Origin: Melioribacter roseus
GTDB lineage: Bacteria > Bacteroidota > Ignavibacteria > Ignavibacteriales > Melioribacteraceae
Assembly (NCBI GenBank): GCA_020726285.1
Contig: DYSW01000006.1
Location: forward strand, 1 to 48,561
Direction of reading: 5' to 3'
Length of the DNA stretch: 48,561 nt
Shown: in pieces, positions 37,651 to 47,750 of the stretch
Layout: each line of letters opens with the position of its first letter
How positions within the stretch are numbered: position 1 is the first letter of the stretch
The notes under the pieces: generated by a model
Databases searched by the model: none
What the model was told of the DNA's origin: nothing
The model's input: the letters and a program-made list of their open reading frames with translations, nothing else
Program-made: the position numbers and the translations under genes

Positions 37651-37999
37651 TACAATTTTATTAAAATACACAACCGCAAAAGCAAATTGTGAAAATGAAT
37701 TATTTTTAGCGAAATTGGCATTAGAAGAGGGAAATCACGGAAAGGTTAGAACTTGCGTTCGTCGTGCAATTGGTTTTTTAACCGAAATTTACCTTTTAGA
37801 AAATCCAAATCCACAATACGGACATAGTTTTATGAACAATTTGCGTGGAATTATTGGCGATTTCGCAATCCCAGAAAATGTTCGAAATTCAACGAAAATT
37901 CTAATTACAAAAACATCAAATTATGAAGTTGACGGAAAAACGGCTCTTGAAAATGGAGAAATTGTGATTGAATACTTCAAAAAAATATTAAAAAATTAA
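37643..37999 (+). CDS. Small helical protein, unknown function
   Basis: A 118-aa protein I do not recognise. It looks all-helical (A-K-A-N-C-E-N-E-L-F-L-A-K-L-A-L-E-E-G, then R-R-A-I-G-F-L-T-E-I-Y-L-L), somewhat HEPN-like in layout but without a clear R-x4-6-H motif. I use the ATG at 37643: AGAGGAAA lies just upstream and it overlaps the end of rqcH by 8 nt. The longer frame from 37604 adds 13 residues inside rqcH. Its tight coupling to rqcH makes co-expression certain, but a shared function is not shown. Confidence 0.75.
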   Translation: MNNTILLKYTTAKANCENELFLAKLALEEGNHGKVRTCVRRAIGFLTEIYLLENPNPQYGHSFMNNLRGIIGDFAIPENVRNSTKILITKTSNYEVDGKTALENGEIVIEYFKKILKN

Positions 38000-38004
38000 A
38001 CAAT

Positions 38005-38622
38005 ATGGACTATTTACAAATTCTTGGATATGCAGCTTCTGGTTTAATTGCAATTTCATTAATGATGAAAAACATTGTGAAATTACGTTGGTTGAATCTT
38101 TTTGGAGCTTCATCTTTTGCAACTTATGGATTTTTAGTTGGTGCGATGCCAGTATTTTTCCTAAATTCATTTATTGCTTTGGTTGATATTTACTATTTAA
38201 TCACAATTTATAAAATTAAAGATGACTTTTCACTTGTAAATGCAAATGAAAACTCACCATTTCTTAAGCAATTTGCAGATTATTATTCGAAAGATTTGCT
38301 TCATTTTTTTCCAGATTTTGACTTGAGTAAAATTCAGCATTCCAAAGTATATTTTGTGTTAAGGAATTTGCTGCCCGTCGGTTTATTCATTTATCGTGAA
38401 TTGGATGAAAATAAAATTGAAATTATGGTTGATTATGCAATTCCCAATTACCGAGATTTGAATAACGCCAAATTTCTTTTCAAAGCTGGAAGGAGTTTTT
38501 TTATTGAACATAATTATCGAACAATTATTGCAACTGCCGAAAATCCTATTCATAGGAAATATTTAGAAAAAATAGGTTTTAGAAAATTATCTGAAAACGA
38601 ATTCGAATATTATCCTTCATGA
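38005..38622 (+). CDS. YgjV-like membrane protein with GNAT-like C-terminal region
   Basis: A 205-aa protein. The first ~75 residues hold three close membrane helices with the pattern G-Y-x-A-S-G-L-I-A-I-S-L-M-M-K and L-R-W-L-N-L-F-G-A typical of the YgjV inner-membrane family. The remaining ~130 residues resemble an acetyltransferase fold, ending N-P-I-H-R-K-Y-L-E-K-I-G-F-R-K-L, a typical GNAT C-terminal motif. It is 5 nt downstream of the small helical gene. Its function is unknown. Confidence 0.8.
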   Translation: MDYLQILGYAASGLIAISLMMKNIVKLRWLNLFGASSFATYGFLVGAMPVFFLNSFIALVDIYYLITIYKIKDDFSLVNANENSPFLKQFADYYSKDLLHFFPDFDLSKIQHSKVYFVLRNLLPVGLFIYRELDENKIEIMVDYAIPNYRDLNNAKFLFKAGRSFFIEHNYRTIIATAENPIHRKYLEKIGFRKLSENEFEYYPS

Positions 38623-38703
38623 GAATTACTTAATGGAAAATTTCAAAAAACATTACTAATTCCAATTATATACATTCCAAAACTGAATTTTTAGAATAAA
38701 TAT

Positions 38704-41172
38704 TCACATCGTGTTTGTTGGATCAATGTCAATCAGAATTTTAACATCACCAAAACGCGAGTTTTGATTGAATTCAATAAAAGAATTGAAAATAGCATCT
38801 CGCATTATTTTCCCATTTGGATCTTTATTTCTGCTACTTTTTAACACAATGTGAAATCGAAAATATCCTTTTAATTTGTGAATTGGAGCTTCAACTGGTG
38901 AATTTATTATAAGAACATTCTCATATTTTTTCAGAATTTTGTAAAAATCATTAATTGCACCATTCGCTTTGCCAGCAACTTCCGATTTACTTTCTACAAT
39001 TCCAAATTTTGTAAATGGTGGATAATTATTCTTCTTTCTAAGATTTATTTCCCTCTCAATAAATCCTTCATAATCGTTTTCTGAAACTTTGCGGAGAATA
39101 AAATTCTTTGGATTTTCAGTCTGAATTACAACTTCTCCCAAAATATTGCTTCTACCTGAACGACCTGCAACTTGAGTGAGAAGCTGGAAAGTTCGTTCAT
39201 CTGCTCGAAAATCTGGTAGCCAAAGCGTAGCCTCCGCCGAAATTACGCCAACAAGTGTAACATGTGGAATATCCAAACCTTTTGAAACCATTTGAGTTCC
39301 AACAAGAATATCAATCTGTTTTTCTCTGAATTTCTTTAACAGATTTCCCATTTTTCCTTTTTTGTTAATTACATCAGAATCTGCTCTTTCAATATTTGCA
39401 TTAGGAAAGTGAAAAGCAAGTTCATCTTCAACTTTTTGAATTCCAACGCCGTAAAAATTTAGTGAAATTGAGCCGCAATTTGTGCAAGCAATTGGAACGG
39501 GCTTTTTAAAACCACAATAATGGCATTTCAATTCATTATCGTAAATATGGTGTACAAGTGAAACCGAACAATTTGGGCAAGTTTCCACATTTTTACAATC
39601 TTGACAAAAAATATTTGTTGCGAATCCACGTCTATTTTGCAAAATAATTACACCTTCTTTCTTTTCAATTCTATCTCGAATTTTAGAAATTAATGTTGTA
39701 GATAAACTCCCTTCAAGTATTTTTTGTTTTCTTTCTTGCGATAAATCAACAAATTCAATTAGCGGAAGCGAAGCATTGTCTGCTCGCATTGTTAATTCCA
39801 AAAGTTTGAATTTACCGATTTGGGCGTTGTAAATTGTTTCGACAGAAGGAGTTGCGCTTCCAAGAATTACGGGAATATTTTCGATTTTTGCTTTCATAAT
39901 TGCTAAATCGCGAGCGTGATATTTCGGAACAATTTCGTTTTGTTTGTAACTAGAATCGTGTTCTTCATCTACAATTACAATTCCCAAATTGTTTAGCGGT
40001 GTAAATAATGCTGAGCGTGGACCAATTATCACAGAATATTTACCTTTTAGAACTCCTCGCCAAACATCGTAACGTTCGCCAACTGAAATGCGACTATGGA
40101 AAATTGCAACTTTTTCGCCGAATTCATTTATAAATCTGCTTGCTATTTGCGGAGTAAGAGAAATTTCTGGCACAAGAATTATTGCTGTTTTCCCATTTTT
40201 TATTACTGATTTTGTGAGTTCAATGTAAACTTGGGTTTTCCCACTTCCGGTAATTCCTTTGAGCAAAAAAGGTTGAAATTCACTTTCCAAAATGTATTTT
40301 TCTACTTCAGATATTACATTTACTTGTTCCGCATTTAGATTAATTGGCTTTGAATTTTCGCTATATGTTTCTATGTGCTTTCGCTCAACTTCTTTTTCAT
40401 AGATTTGGATAAAATTTTTCTCTTGAAGCGATTTGAGACTTTGCAAATTTGTTTGAGTTTTCTCGAGAATTTCTTTAACAGATTTTTCATTTTGTTGTGT
40501 AGCGATAAAAAGTAATAAAACTGCTTGTTTTGGCGATTTTTTTTCTAGTAGGGAAATTTCATCGCCAATATTTTCTTTTAGAATTAGACTTCGAACATAT
40601 TTTTCGGTTTTAGCTTTTACTTTTGGTTTTTCAATTTCATCAATTATCGAAATTGCTCCATCTTTTTCTAAAGTGCGTAAAATTCCGTAAATATTCTTTC
40701 TTTTTAGCCTTTTCTGTAACGTGGAAAGTGAGTGTACTTCTTTTTCAATTAGAATTTCGAGCAATTCTTGTCGGATTTTCGTTTTAATCTTTTGTTTCAG
40801 CAATTCTCTACAATAATCTTGAGAAACAACAATTTTCCTTTTTGTCTCAAAATCAGTTCCACCTGGGAAAGAATTTACAATCGCTTCTCCAAGTGAACTT
40901 ATATAATATTCTGAAATCCATTTGTAAAAATCCAATTGCTTTTGAGTGATAATTGGGACATCATCAAGAATATCAATTATTTTTTTTGGGGGTTTTTCAA
41001 GATTATGATTAGTTTCGATAGAAATAATAATTCCAGTAGTAGTTCTTTTTCCAAATGGAACAACAACTCGTTTGCCAAATTCTGCAATTTCTTCAAATTC
41101 TATTGGAATCTCGTAAGTAAATGCTTTTCGGGATGGATTAAAAAAAATTACTTTTGCAAACATTTCAGCCAA
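38704..41172 (-). CDS. priA: Primosomal protein N' (replication restart helicase)
   Basis: An 822-aa PriA, the 3'-5' helicase that reloads the replisome at stalled forks. It has an N-terminal 3'-BD (~1-105), a winged-helix region, Walker A G-I-T-G-S-G-K-T and D-E-E-H (helicase lobe 1), then eight zinc-binding cysteines in C-x2-C, C-x2-C, C-x2-C and C-x2-C pairs (~540-580). Lobe 2 with Q-V-A-G-R-S-G-R and the C-terminal domain follow. It overlaps recG by 8 nt, placing two fork-repair helicases in one transcript. Confidence 0.96.
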   Translation of the reverse strand: MAEMFAKVIFFNPSRKAFTYEIPIEFEEIAEFGKRVVVPFGKRTTTGIIISIETNHNLEKPPKKIIDILDDVPIITQKQLDFYKWISEYYISSLGEAIVNSFPGGTDFETKRKIVVSQDYCRELLKQKIKTKIRQELLEILIEKEVHSLSTLQKRLKRKNIYGILRTLEKDGAISIIDEIEKPKVKAKTEKYVRSLILKENIGDEISLLEKKSPKQAVLLLFIATQQNEKSVKEILEKTQTNLQSLKSLQEKNFIQIYEKEVERKHIETYSENSKPINLNAEQVNVISEVEKYILESEFQPFLLKGITGSGKTQVYIELTKSVIKNGKTAIILVPEISLTPQIASRFINEFGEKVAIFHSRISVGERYDVWRGVLKGKYSVIIGPRSALFTPLNNLGIVIVDEEHDSSYKQNEIVPKYHARDLAIMKAKIENIPVILGSATPSVETIYNAQIGKFKLLELTMRADNASLPLIEFVDLSQERKQKILEGSLSTTLISKIRDRIEKKEGVIILQNRRGFATNIFCQDCKNVETCPNCSVSLVHHIYDNELKCHYCGFKKPVPIACTNCGSISLNFYGVGIQKVEDELAFHFPNANIERADSDVINKKGKMGNLLKKFREKQIDILVGTQMVSKGLDIPHVTLVGVISAEATLWLPDFRADERTFQLLTQVAGRSGRSNILGEVVIQTENPKNFILRKVSENDYEGFIEREINLRKKNNYPPFTKFGIVESKSEVAGKANGAINDFYKILKKYENVLIINSPVEAPIHKLKGYFRFHIVLKSSRNKDPNGKIMRDAIFNSFIEFNQNSRFGDVKILIDIDPTNTM

Positions 41173-43330
41173 TTATTGGTTCGTCATTTTGTTGAATTAA
41201 TTGTACTAAATTACGATTTTCTTCTTTGGAAAGAGCAAAGTCATTTTCGATAACTGAAAAAGCTGATTTTCTGGCGTTTTCCAAAATCTGGAAATCACGA
41301 ATTAAATCAACATACTTTAAAATAGGTTCGCCACTTTGTCTGAAACCAAAAACATCACCTTGTCCGCGTATTTTAAGATCGATTTCTGCGAGCAAAAATC
41401 CGTCAGAATTATTAACAATTGCATCCAAACGAATTGCAGTTTTGTGCTTCTCTAATTCTGATTTCGAAAGAAATTCGAAATTGAAATTTTTTGCATTTGG
41501 CAAAATGTAATTTTCTTTTGTAATTAGAATACAAAATGCTTGTGATTTTCCACGTCCAACCCTGCCACGTAATTGATGCAACTGCGATAAGCCAAATCGA
41601 TTTGCTTCATTTATTAAAATTATATTAGCATTTGGAACGTCCATTCCAACTTCAATTACAGTTGTAGAAACTAAAATCTGAAACATTCCGTTTGCAAAAT
41701 CTTTCATAACTTGTTCTTTTTCAATCCAATTCATTTTACCGTGAATTAATCCGACAGAATATTCAGAAAAGTACTTAGTTTTTAAGATTTCAAATTGCTC
41801 AGTTGCAGCTTTTATTTCAATCTTTTCAGATTCATCTACAAGCGGATAAACAATGAAAACTTGAATATTTTCGTCGTTAATTTTTTGTTTTACAAAATCA
41901 TAAATTGAATCAAGTTTACTTTCATTTCGCAAAACGGTTGTAATTTCTTTTCTTCCTGGTGGTAAATTACGAATTGTTGAAATATCTAAATCGCCATAAA
42001 TAGTAAGTGAAAGTGTTCTTGGAATTGGCGTAGCAGACATTATTAGAATATTAGGTGAAATTCCTTTCTCGATCAATTGCAAACGTTGTCCAACGCCAAA
42101 TCGATGTTGTTCATCAATAATTACAAGTCCCAAGTTTTTGAAAATAATTTTTTCCTGGAAAACAGTGTGCGTGCCAATAATTAAATCAATTTCACCAGAA
42201 GCAATTTCGGATTGGATAATATTTCTCTCAGATTTAGTTTGACTTCCAAGTAAAAGAGCAATTTTCACCTCATTATTTTTGAATAAAGAAATGCTATTTA
42301 CAAAATGCTGATTCGCAAGAATTTCAGTCGGAACCATCAAAACTGCTTGCTTTCCAGATGAAATTGTCATCAAAGCTGAAAGAAAAGCCACAATCGTTTT
42401 TCCGCTTCCAACATCACCCTGTAACAATCGATTCATTGGAATTTGCGATTCCAAATCCATTCTAATTTCGTGCAAAACTTCAAGTTGATCTTCAGTTAAT
42501 TGAAAAGGCAAATTCTTTAGAAAAGTATTAATTTCATTGGTTTTGAAGGAAATTTTTGATTCAGGTTTTGCTTGCACCATTATTTTTTTCCGTTTGGCAA
42601 CACGCAATTCAAAAATGAGCAATTCTTCAAATTTCACACGATACCAAGCTTGTTCAAGATCTGTTTTACTTGTTGGAACGTGTATTTTGTTTATCATTTC
42701 AATTAACGGTAATAAATTATTCTCAGATAAAATTGATTGTGGAAGATATTCTTCTAATTTTGATGAAAATTCAAGAACGGTTTTTTTTACCAAATTTCGA
42801 AAATTTACGTCACCTATTTTCTTTTCTCTGAGGTCTTTGGGAATTCTATAATATGGAATAATTTTCCCAGTGTTTTTGAATTCATAAGATTCATTTGTAG
42901 TAAGTTTATCAAATTCGGGATGAATGAATTGAAGATGTCCGTATCGAGTAATTTTCGGTTTTGAAGAAATTGCAAAGAAAGCATTTTGTATGAAAATTGA
43001 AGAAAAGTGGCTAATTCCATTAAAAAAAATTGCTTCAAAAAGTCCTTCATTATCAGAAAATATGACTTTAAGCATTTTTTTTCTGAAAGAATTTATAATT
43101 TCAGTATTTTGAACTTTTCCAATCATTGTTACTTCGGAATCAAATCCATTTGCAACATAATAAGCAATTTTTTCGCTTGTTAGAATTGAAGTTCTATCGA
43201 GATATTGAGAAGGAAAATAGAATAGTAAGTCGCGAATAGTTACAATTCCATTTTTTTCGAAAACTTCAGACTTCTTTGGTGCAATTGTTTTCAAATCACG
43301 AATAGATGTTTCCAACCCCTTCAATTTCAA
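41165..43330 (-). CDS. recG: ATP-dependent DNA helicase RecG
   Basis: A 721-aa branch-migrating helicase acting on stalled forks and Holliday junctions. It has an N-terminal wedge (OB) domain (~60-160), Walker A G-D-V-G-S-G-K-T, D-E-Q-H-R-F-G and S-A-T-P-I-P-R-T-L motifs. Lobe 2 carries T-T-V-I-E-V-G-V/M-D-V-P-N-A and Q-L-R-G-R-V-G-R-G. It overlaps gpsA by 4 nt upstream and priA by 8 nt downstream. Confidence 0.96.
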   Translation of the reverse strand: MKLKGLETSIRDLKTIAPKKSEVFEKNGIVTIRDLLFYFPSQYLDRTSILTSEKIAYYVANGFDSEVTMIGKVQNTEIINSFRKKMLKVIFSDNEGLFEAIFFNGISHFSSIFIQNAFFAISSKPKITRYGHLQFIHPEFDKLTTNESYEFKNTGKIIPYYRIPKDLREKKIGDVNFRNLVKKTVLEFSSKLEEYLPQSILSENNLLPLIEMINKIHVPTSKTDLEQAWYRVKFEELLIFELRVAKRKKIMVQAKPESKISFKTNEINTFLKNLPFQLTEDQLEVLHEIRMDLESQIPMNRLLQGDVGSGKTIVAFLSALMTISSGKQAVLMVPTEILANQHFVNSISLFKNNEVKIALLLGSQTKSERNIIQSEIASGEIDLIIGTHTVFQEKIIFKNLGLVIIDEQHRFGVGQRLQLIEKGISPNILIMSATPIPRTLSLTIYGDLDISTIRNLPPGRKEITTVLRNESKLDSIYDFVKQKINDENIQVFIVYPLVDESEKIEIKAATEQFEILKTKYFSEYSVGLIHGKMNWIEKEQVMKDFANGMFQILVSTTVIEVGMDVPNANIILINEANRFGLSQLHQLRGRVGRGKSQAFCILITKENYILPNAKNFNFEFLSKSELEKHKTAIRLDAIVNNSDGFLLAEIDLKIRGQGDVFGFRQSGEPILKYVDLIRDFQILENARKSAFSVIENDFALSKEENRNLVQLIQQNDEPIIG

Positions 43331-44325
43331 TATTCCGGCTTTATTTCTCGTGTCATTAATTCATAAGTAACAAAAGCTGGGTCTGCGTCATTAAATAGAA
43401 TGTTGTAAACTGCACTTGAAATTGGAACATCAATTCCAACTTTTTTTGCTAATTCAATCACTGAACGAGAAGTTTCAACTCCTTCGGCAACCATCGACAT
43501 TTTTTTCAAAACATCTTTCAATTTTATTCCTTTTCCAACTTGTTCGCCGACAAATCTATTTCGGCTGTGTTTACTCATACAAGTTACAATCAAATCGCCC
43601 ATTCCTGAAAGACCTTTGAATGTTTCTTTTTTAGCACCAAAGACTAAACCCAATCTTGTTATTTCAGCAATAGCTCTTGTCATAATTGCTGCTTTTGTAT
43701 TATCGCCAAATCCAAGTCCATCTATAATTCCAGCACCAATTGCAATCACATTTTTGAAAGCAGCACCAAGTTCAACGCCTATTAAATCAGTAGAAGGATA
43801 AACACGAAAATATGTATTCATAAATGCCGCTCGAATAAGTTCGGCTGTATTTTCTGTTTCTGCAGCAGCAACTACAGCAGTTGGAATTTTGCGACTTACT
43901 TCTTCAGCATGGCTTGGACCAGAAAGAACACCGATATTTCCATTTGGAATATCTTTTAATACATTTCTGATAACTCCAGTTACTGTTAGTAGTGTGTCTC
44001 TTTCAATTCCTTTAGAAACACTAACCAAAATCGTATTTCTAAAATCATTTTTTCTCATTTTCTCAAGAACACTTCTTACAAATTGAGTTGGAACAGCCAT
44101 TACAAGCATTTGACGTTCATCTATTGCATCGTTAAGATTGTAGGTTATTCCAATTTCATCTGGAATTTTTACACCTGGAAGAAGAACAGAATTTTCTCTG
44201 TATTTATTTAATTTTTTTGCAATACTTTTATCATATTCCCATAGAATTACGTCATTTCCGTTATTAGCAAGTAATATTGCCAGAGTAGTTCCCCAACTTC
44301 CTGCTCCAATTACTGAAATTTTCAT
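43327..44325 (-). CDS. gpsA: Glycerol-3-phosphate dehydrogenase [NAD(P)+]
   Basis: A 332-aa enzyme reducing dihydroxyacetone phosphate to sn-glycerol 3-phosphate for phospholipid synthesis. The Rossmann motif G-A-G-S-W-G-T-T opens the protein. V-S-K-G-I-E, G-P-S-H-A-E-E-V, the catalytic-lysine region G-A-A-F-K-N-V and G-D-N-T-K-A-A follow. It lies directly downstream of plsY (4-nt overlap, ATGA), so two successive steps of phosphatidate synthesis are co-transcribed. Confidence 0.96.
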   Translation of the reverse strand: MKISVIGAGSWGTTLAILLANNGNDVILWEYDKSIAKKLNKYRENSVLLPGVKIPDEIGITYNLNDAIDERQMLVMAVPTQFVRSVLEKMRKNDFRNTILVSVSKGIERDTLLTVTGVIRNVLKDIPNGNIGVLSGPSHAEEVSRKIPTAVVAAAETENTAELIRAAFMNTYFRVYPSTDLIGVELGAAFKNVIAIGAGIIDGLGFGDNTKAAIMTRAIAEITRLGLVFGAKKETFKGLSGMGDLIVTCMSKHSRNRFVGEQVGKGIKLKDVLKKMSMVAEGVETSRSVIELAKKVGIDVPISSAVYNILFNDADPAFVTYELMTREIKPEY

Positions 44326-44984
44326 TTGTTTTTCTTCACTTTTATTTTTGTTTCATTTCCGTTAATTAAGCGAACAATATTTTTTTTATGAGTAAAAATT
44401 ACAATGGAAGAAATAAAAACTATAAATGGCAACAAAGTTGAATAACTTTGAATATTCACATTAAAAACATTCTCTCGAATAATCATTATAAATGGCAAAG
44501 AAAATGCAGCTATAATTGAACCAAGCGAAACATATTTTGATAGGAATACTACAAAAAAGAAAATTGCAGTGGCAAGAAGTACGTCAATTGTAACAATTCC
44601 TAAAAGAAAACCAAGTGCAGTTGCAACACCTTTTCCACCTTTAAAACCTGCGAAAATCGTCCAAACGTGACCTAAAACTGCTGAAATTCCAACAATAATT
44701 TGGACAACAGCAAAATCACTAAAAATTAATTCATTCTGAAAAAGAGAATCCGAGTGATAAATTCTTGAAATTACTAGAACGGCAAATGTCCCTTTTAATG
44801 CATCTATAACCATCACCAAAATACCATATTTCCAACCAAGAACACGTAAAGTATTTGTTCCGCCAGCATTTCCACTACCGTGATTTCGAATGTCAATTCC
44901 TTTTAATTTTTTTGCAATCATTATGCTTGTTGGTATTGAACCAACTAAATATGATAAAATAATGATAAGAAATAAGTTGAGCAT
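44322..44984 (-). CDS. plsY: Glycerol-3-phosphate acyltransferase PlsY
   Basis: A 220-aa integral membrane enzyme that transfers acyl from acyl-phosphate to glycerol 3-phosphate. It has about five transmembrane helices and the three family motifs: G-S-I-P-T-S, G-S-G-N-A-G-G-T-N-T-L-R and F-K-G-G-K-G-V-A-T. I use the ATG at 44984, with GAGG upstream, which gives the normal short N-terminus. An ATG at 44996 would add four residues. Confidence 0.94.
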   Translation of the reverse strand: MLNLFLIIILSYLVGSIPTSIMIAKKLKGIDIRNHGSGNAGGTNTLRVLGWKYGILVMVIDALKGTFAVLVISRIYHSDSLFQNELIFSDFAVVQIIVGISAVLGHVWTIFAGFKGGKGVATALGFLLGIVTIDVLLATAIFFFVVFLSKYVSLGSIIAAFSLPFIMIIRENVFNVNIQSYSTLLPFIVFISSIVIFTHKKNIVRLINGNETKIKVKKNK

Positions 44985-45140
44985 AAAACCTCGCATAATT
45001 TAGGTCTGAATATAAAGCAGGAAAATCAAATTACCAAATGTGATTGTATAGAAAATGTTCAATAAAATTGAATAATTTGTAATTCGAAAAGTGAAAATCT
45101 ATATTTGCTTACTTTTTTTTGAAAATTACTCGAAAGCAAA
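44985..45140. promoter_or_regulatory. Divergent promoter region between plsY and mutS
   Basis: An AT-rich 156-bp gap that must carry promoters for both directions. A small inverted repeat TTCAAT-AAA-ATTGAA lies at 45058-45072; in such AT-rich DNA it could be chance. No sigma-54 or other clear motif was seen. Confidence 0.35.
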
Positions 45141-47750
45141 ATGTCGCAAACGCCTTTAATGTCTCAATATTTTAAGATTAAATCTGATTATCCAGATACA
45201 GTAATACTTTTTCGTGTTGGCGATTTTTTTGAAACATTTGACGAAGATGCAAAAACAGCATCAAAAGCGTTAGGAATTACACTCACAAAACGTTCAAACG
45301 GAAAAGCAAGTTCCGTTCCGCTTGCAGGCTTTCCTCATCACGCAATTGATACTTACTTGCCAAAATTAATTCGAGCCGGTTTCCGGGTTGCTATTTGCGA
45401 GCAAGTTGAAAATCCAAAATTTGCAAAAGGTTTAGTTAAAAGAGAAGTGATTGAGCTTGTAACTCCGGGAGTTGTACTTTCTGATAAAATGCTTGAACAT
45501 AATAAAAATAATTTTTTGATGGCAATTTACTTTGGAGAAAAAAATGTTGGAATATCATTTGCTGATATTTCAACTGCGGAATTCTATTCGTACGAAGTTG
45601 AGTATGAAAAATTAGCCGATCAATTTTCATTAATAAATCCATCAGAAATTCTAATTTCGAAGGGACAGAAGGATGAGTTTGAAAAATTCTCAAAAATAAA
45701 ATATGATGGAATTAGAATAACAAGAATTGAAGATTGGTTTTTTGATTTTGACTTTGCAAATGATTTGCTGAAGCAACATTTTAATGTAAAAACACTAAAA
45801 GGATTTGGAATTGAAATCCAAAATGCTGGATTAATTGCTTCTGGAATTGTGTTAAATTATCTTAAAGAAACGCAAAAAGCCAATATTCCACATATTCGGA
45901 AAATATCCTCGTATAATCCTTCTAACTTTATGTCGCTTGATAATTCTACCAAACGGAATTTGGAAATTCTGTCGAGTATGCAAAATTCGCAAAAAGAAGG
46001 TTCACTAATAAATGTTTTGGATAAAACAAAAACTGCAATGGGCGGAAGATTACTGAAAAAATGGATAACTTCACCTTTAACAAATCTTCAAACGTTATTA
46101 ATTCGGCAAAACTCAATTTCTAATTTGTTCGAAAAATCAACTTTGCGAAGGAATTTACAAGAAGAATTAAAAGAAATTGCAGATTTAGAAAGACTAATTT
46201 CTCGAATAAGTACTTTACGTGCAACTCCACGAGAATTATTGAGTTTGAAATTATCTCTCAGAAAAATACCGCTTTTGAAGCAATTACTCGACCAAGTAAA
46301 AGACGAAAATCTGAAGCAAATTAATTTAGAATTAGATGAATTGCAGGAAACAACGGAATTGATTGAAAAATCAATAAGCGATTTTCCAGCACTTTCAATT
46401 GCAGATGGCGATGTAATAAGAAGTGGTTACAATTCTAAATTGGATGAATTACGCGATATTTCGAAAAATGCGAAAAAATGGATTTCTAATTTGCAGGAAA
46501 AAGAACGCCAAATTACTGAGATTTCTTCGCTAAAAGTAAGTTACAACAAAGTGTTCGGATATTATATTGAAATTTCAAACGCTCATAAAAATAAAATCCC
46601 AGAAAATTACATTAGAAAGCAAACACTTGTTAATGCTGAAAGATATATTACTCCCGATTTGAAAGAATGGGAAGAAAAGATTTTGAATTCACATGAAAAA
46701 ATTTTGGAATTGGAAACCGAGATATTTAATCAAATCAGAAAATCTGTAGCCGAACAAATCGAAATTATTCAAAATAATGGAAAGTTGATTTCAGAATTGG
46801 ATTGTTATCTTTCGTTAGCCGAAGTTGCTGAGGAATTTAATTATGTTCGTCCAAAATTGAGCGAAAATGACGAAATTATAATTAAAAATGGGCGACATCC
46901 GGTTGTAGAGCAAATTCTGAAAGAAGGTGAAAAGTTTATTTCAAACGATTGTCAATTAGATAATCAGAAAAATCAGATAATTATTCTAACAGGTCCAAAT
47001 ATGGCTGGAAAGTCAGTTTATCTTCGCCAAATCGGATTAATTGTTTTACTAGCACAAATTGGTTCGTTTGTACCAGCAGATTTTGCTGAAATTGGAATTG
47101 TGAATAGAATTTACACTCGCGTTGGTGCGAGTGATAACATTTCTGCTGGTGAATCTACTTTTCTTGTAGAAATGCAAGAAGCTGCAAATATCCTAAATAA
47201 TGCGACAAATAAAAGTCTGATTTTACTTGATGAAATTGGACGTGGAACAAGTACTTTTGATGGTATTTCAATAGCGTGGTCAATTACCGAGTTTTTGCAC
47301 GAAAATCCAAAAGTTTCGGCAAAAACACTTTTTGCAACTCATTATCACGAATTAAATGAAATGGCTGAAATTTTCCCGCGAATAAAGAATATGCGAGTTG
47401 AAGTGAGAGAACACGGCGATAAAGTGGTTTTTTTACATAAAGTATCTGAAGGAAGTGCCGACCATAGTTATGGAATTCAAGTTGCTCAAATGGCTGGTTT
47501 ACCGCAAATAGTTACAAACCGGGCAAAAGAAATTCTAAATAATCTTGAAAGTAAAGAACTTACGCCTTATGAAATCAAACAAAAAAAAATGTCAAAATAT
47601 CAGAATAACAATGATCAATACACACTTTTTGAATATCGAGATGATGATTTAAGGAAAGAGATTTCAGATTTGACAATTGAAAATTTAACTCCAATTCAGG
47701 CTCTGAATAAACTTAACGAACTTTATACTAAAGCAAAGGAAAACACATAA
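45141..47750 (+). CDS. mutS: DNA mismatch repair protein MutS
   Basis: An 869-aa mismatch sensor. The N-terminal mismatch-binding motif G-D-F-F-E-T-F (Phe-x-Glu wedge) is near residue 28. Connector, lever and clamp regions follow, and the ABC ATPase (~600-800) has Walker A G-P-N-M-A-G-K-S, signature S-T-F-L-V-E-M and D-E-I-G-R-G-T-S-T-F-D-G. A typical C-terminal helical tail is present. Its last codons carry the ribosome site of the next gene, and the stop TAA overlaps that gene's predicted AUA start. Confidence 0.97.
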   Translation: MSQTPLMSQYFKIKSDYPDTVILFRVGDFFETFDEDAKTASKALGITLTKRSNGKASSVPLAGFPHHAIDTYLPKLIRAGFRVAICEQVENPKFAKGLVKREVIELVTPGVVLSDKMLEHNKNNFLMAIYFGEKNVGISFADISTAEFYSYEVEYEKLADQFSLINPSEILISKGQKDEFEKFSKIKYDGIRITRIEDWFFDFDFANDLLKQHFNVKTLKGFGIEIQNAGLIASGIVLNYLKETQKANIPHIRKISSYNPSNFMSLDNSTKRNLEILSSMQNSQKEGSLINVLDKTKTAMGGRLLKKWITSPLTNLQTLLIRQNSISNLFEKSTLRRNLQEELKEIADLERLISRISTLRATPRELLSLKLSLRKIPLLKQLLDQVKDENLKQINLELDELQETTELIEKSISDFPALSIADGDVIRSGYNSKLDELRDISKNAKKWISNLQEKERQITEISSLKVSYNKVFGYYIEISNAHKNKIPENYIRKQTLVNAERYITPDLKEWEEKILNSHEKILELETEIFNQIRKSVAEQIEIIQNNGKLISELDCYLSLAEVAEEFNYVRPKLSENDEIIIKNGRHPVVEQILKEGEKFISNDCQLDNQKNQIIILTGPNMAGKSVYLRQIGLIVLLAQIGSFVPADFAEIGIVNRIYTRVGASDNISAGESTFLVEMQEAANILNNATNKSLILLDEIGRGTSTFDGISIAWSITEFLHENPKVSAKTLFATHYHELNEMAEIFPRIKNMRVEVREHGDKVVFLHKVSEGSADHSYGIQVAQMAGLPQIVTNRAKEILNNLESKELTPYEIKQKKMSKYQNNNDQYTLFEYRDDDLRKEISDLTIENLTPIQALNKLNELYTKAKENT

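Noticed and set aside
45058-45072. Inverted repeat TTCAAT-AAA-ATTGAA as an operator for plsY/mutS
   Set aside because: It is AT-rich enough to arise by chance in this composition, with no supporting second site.
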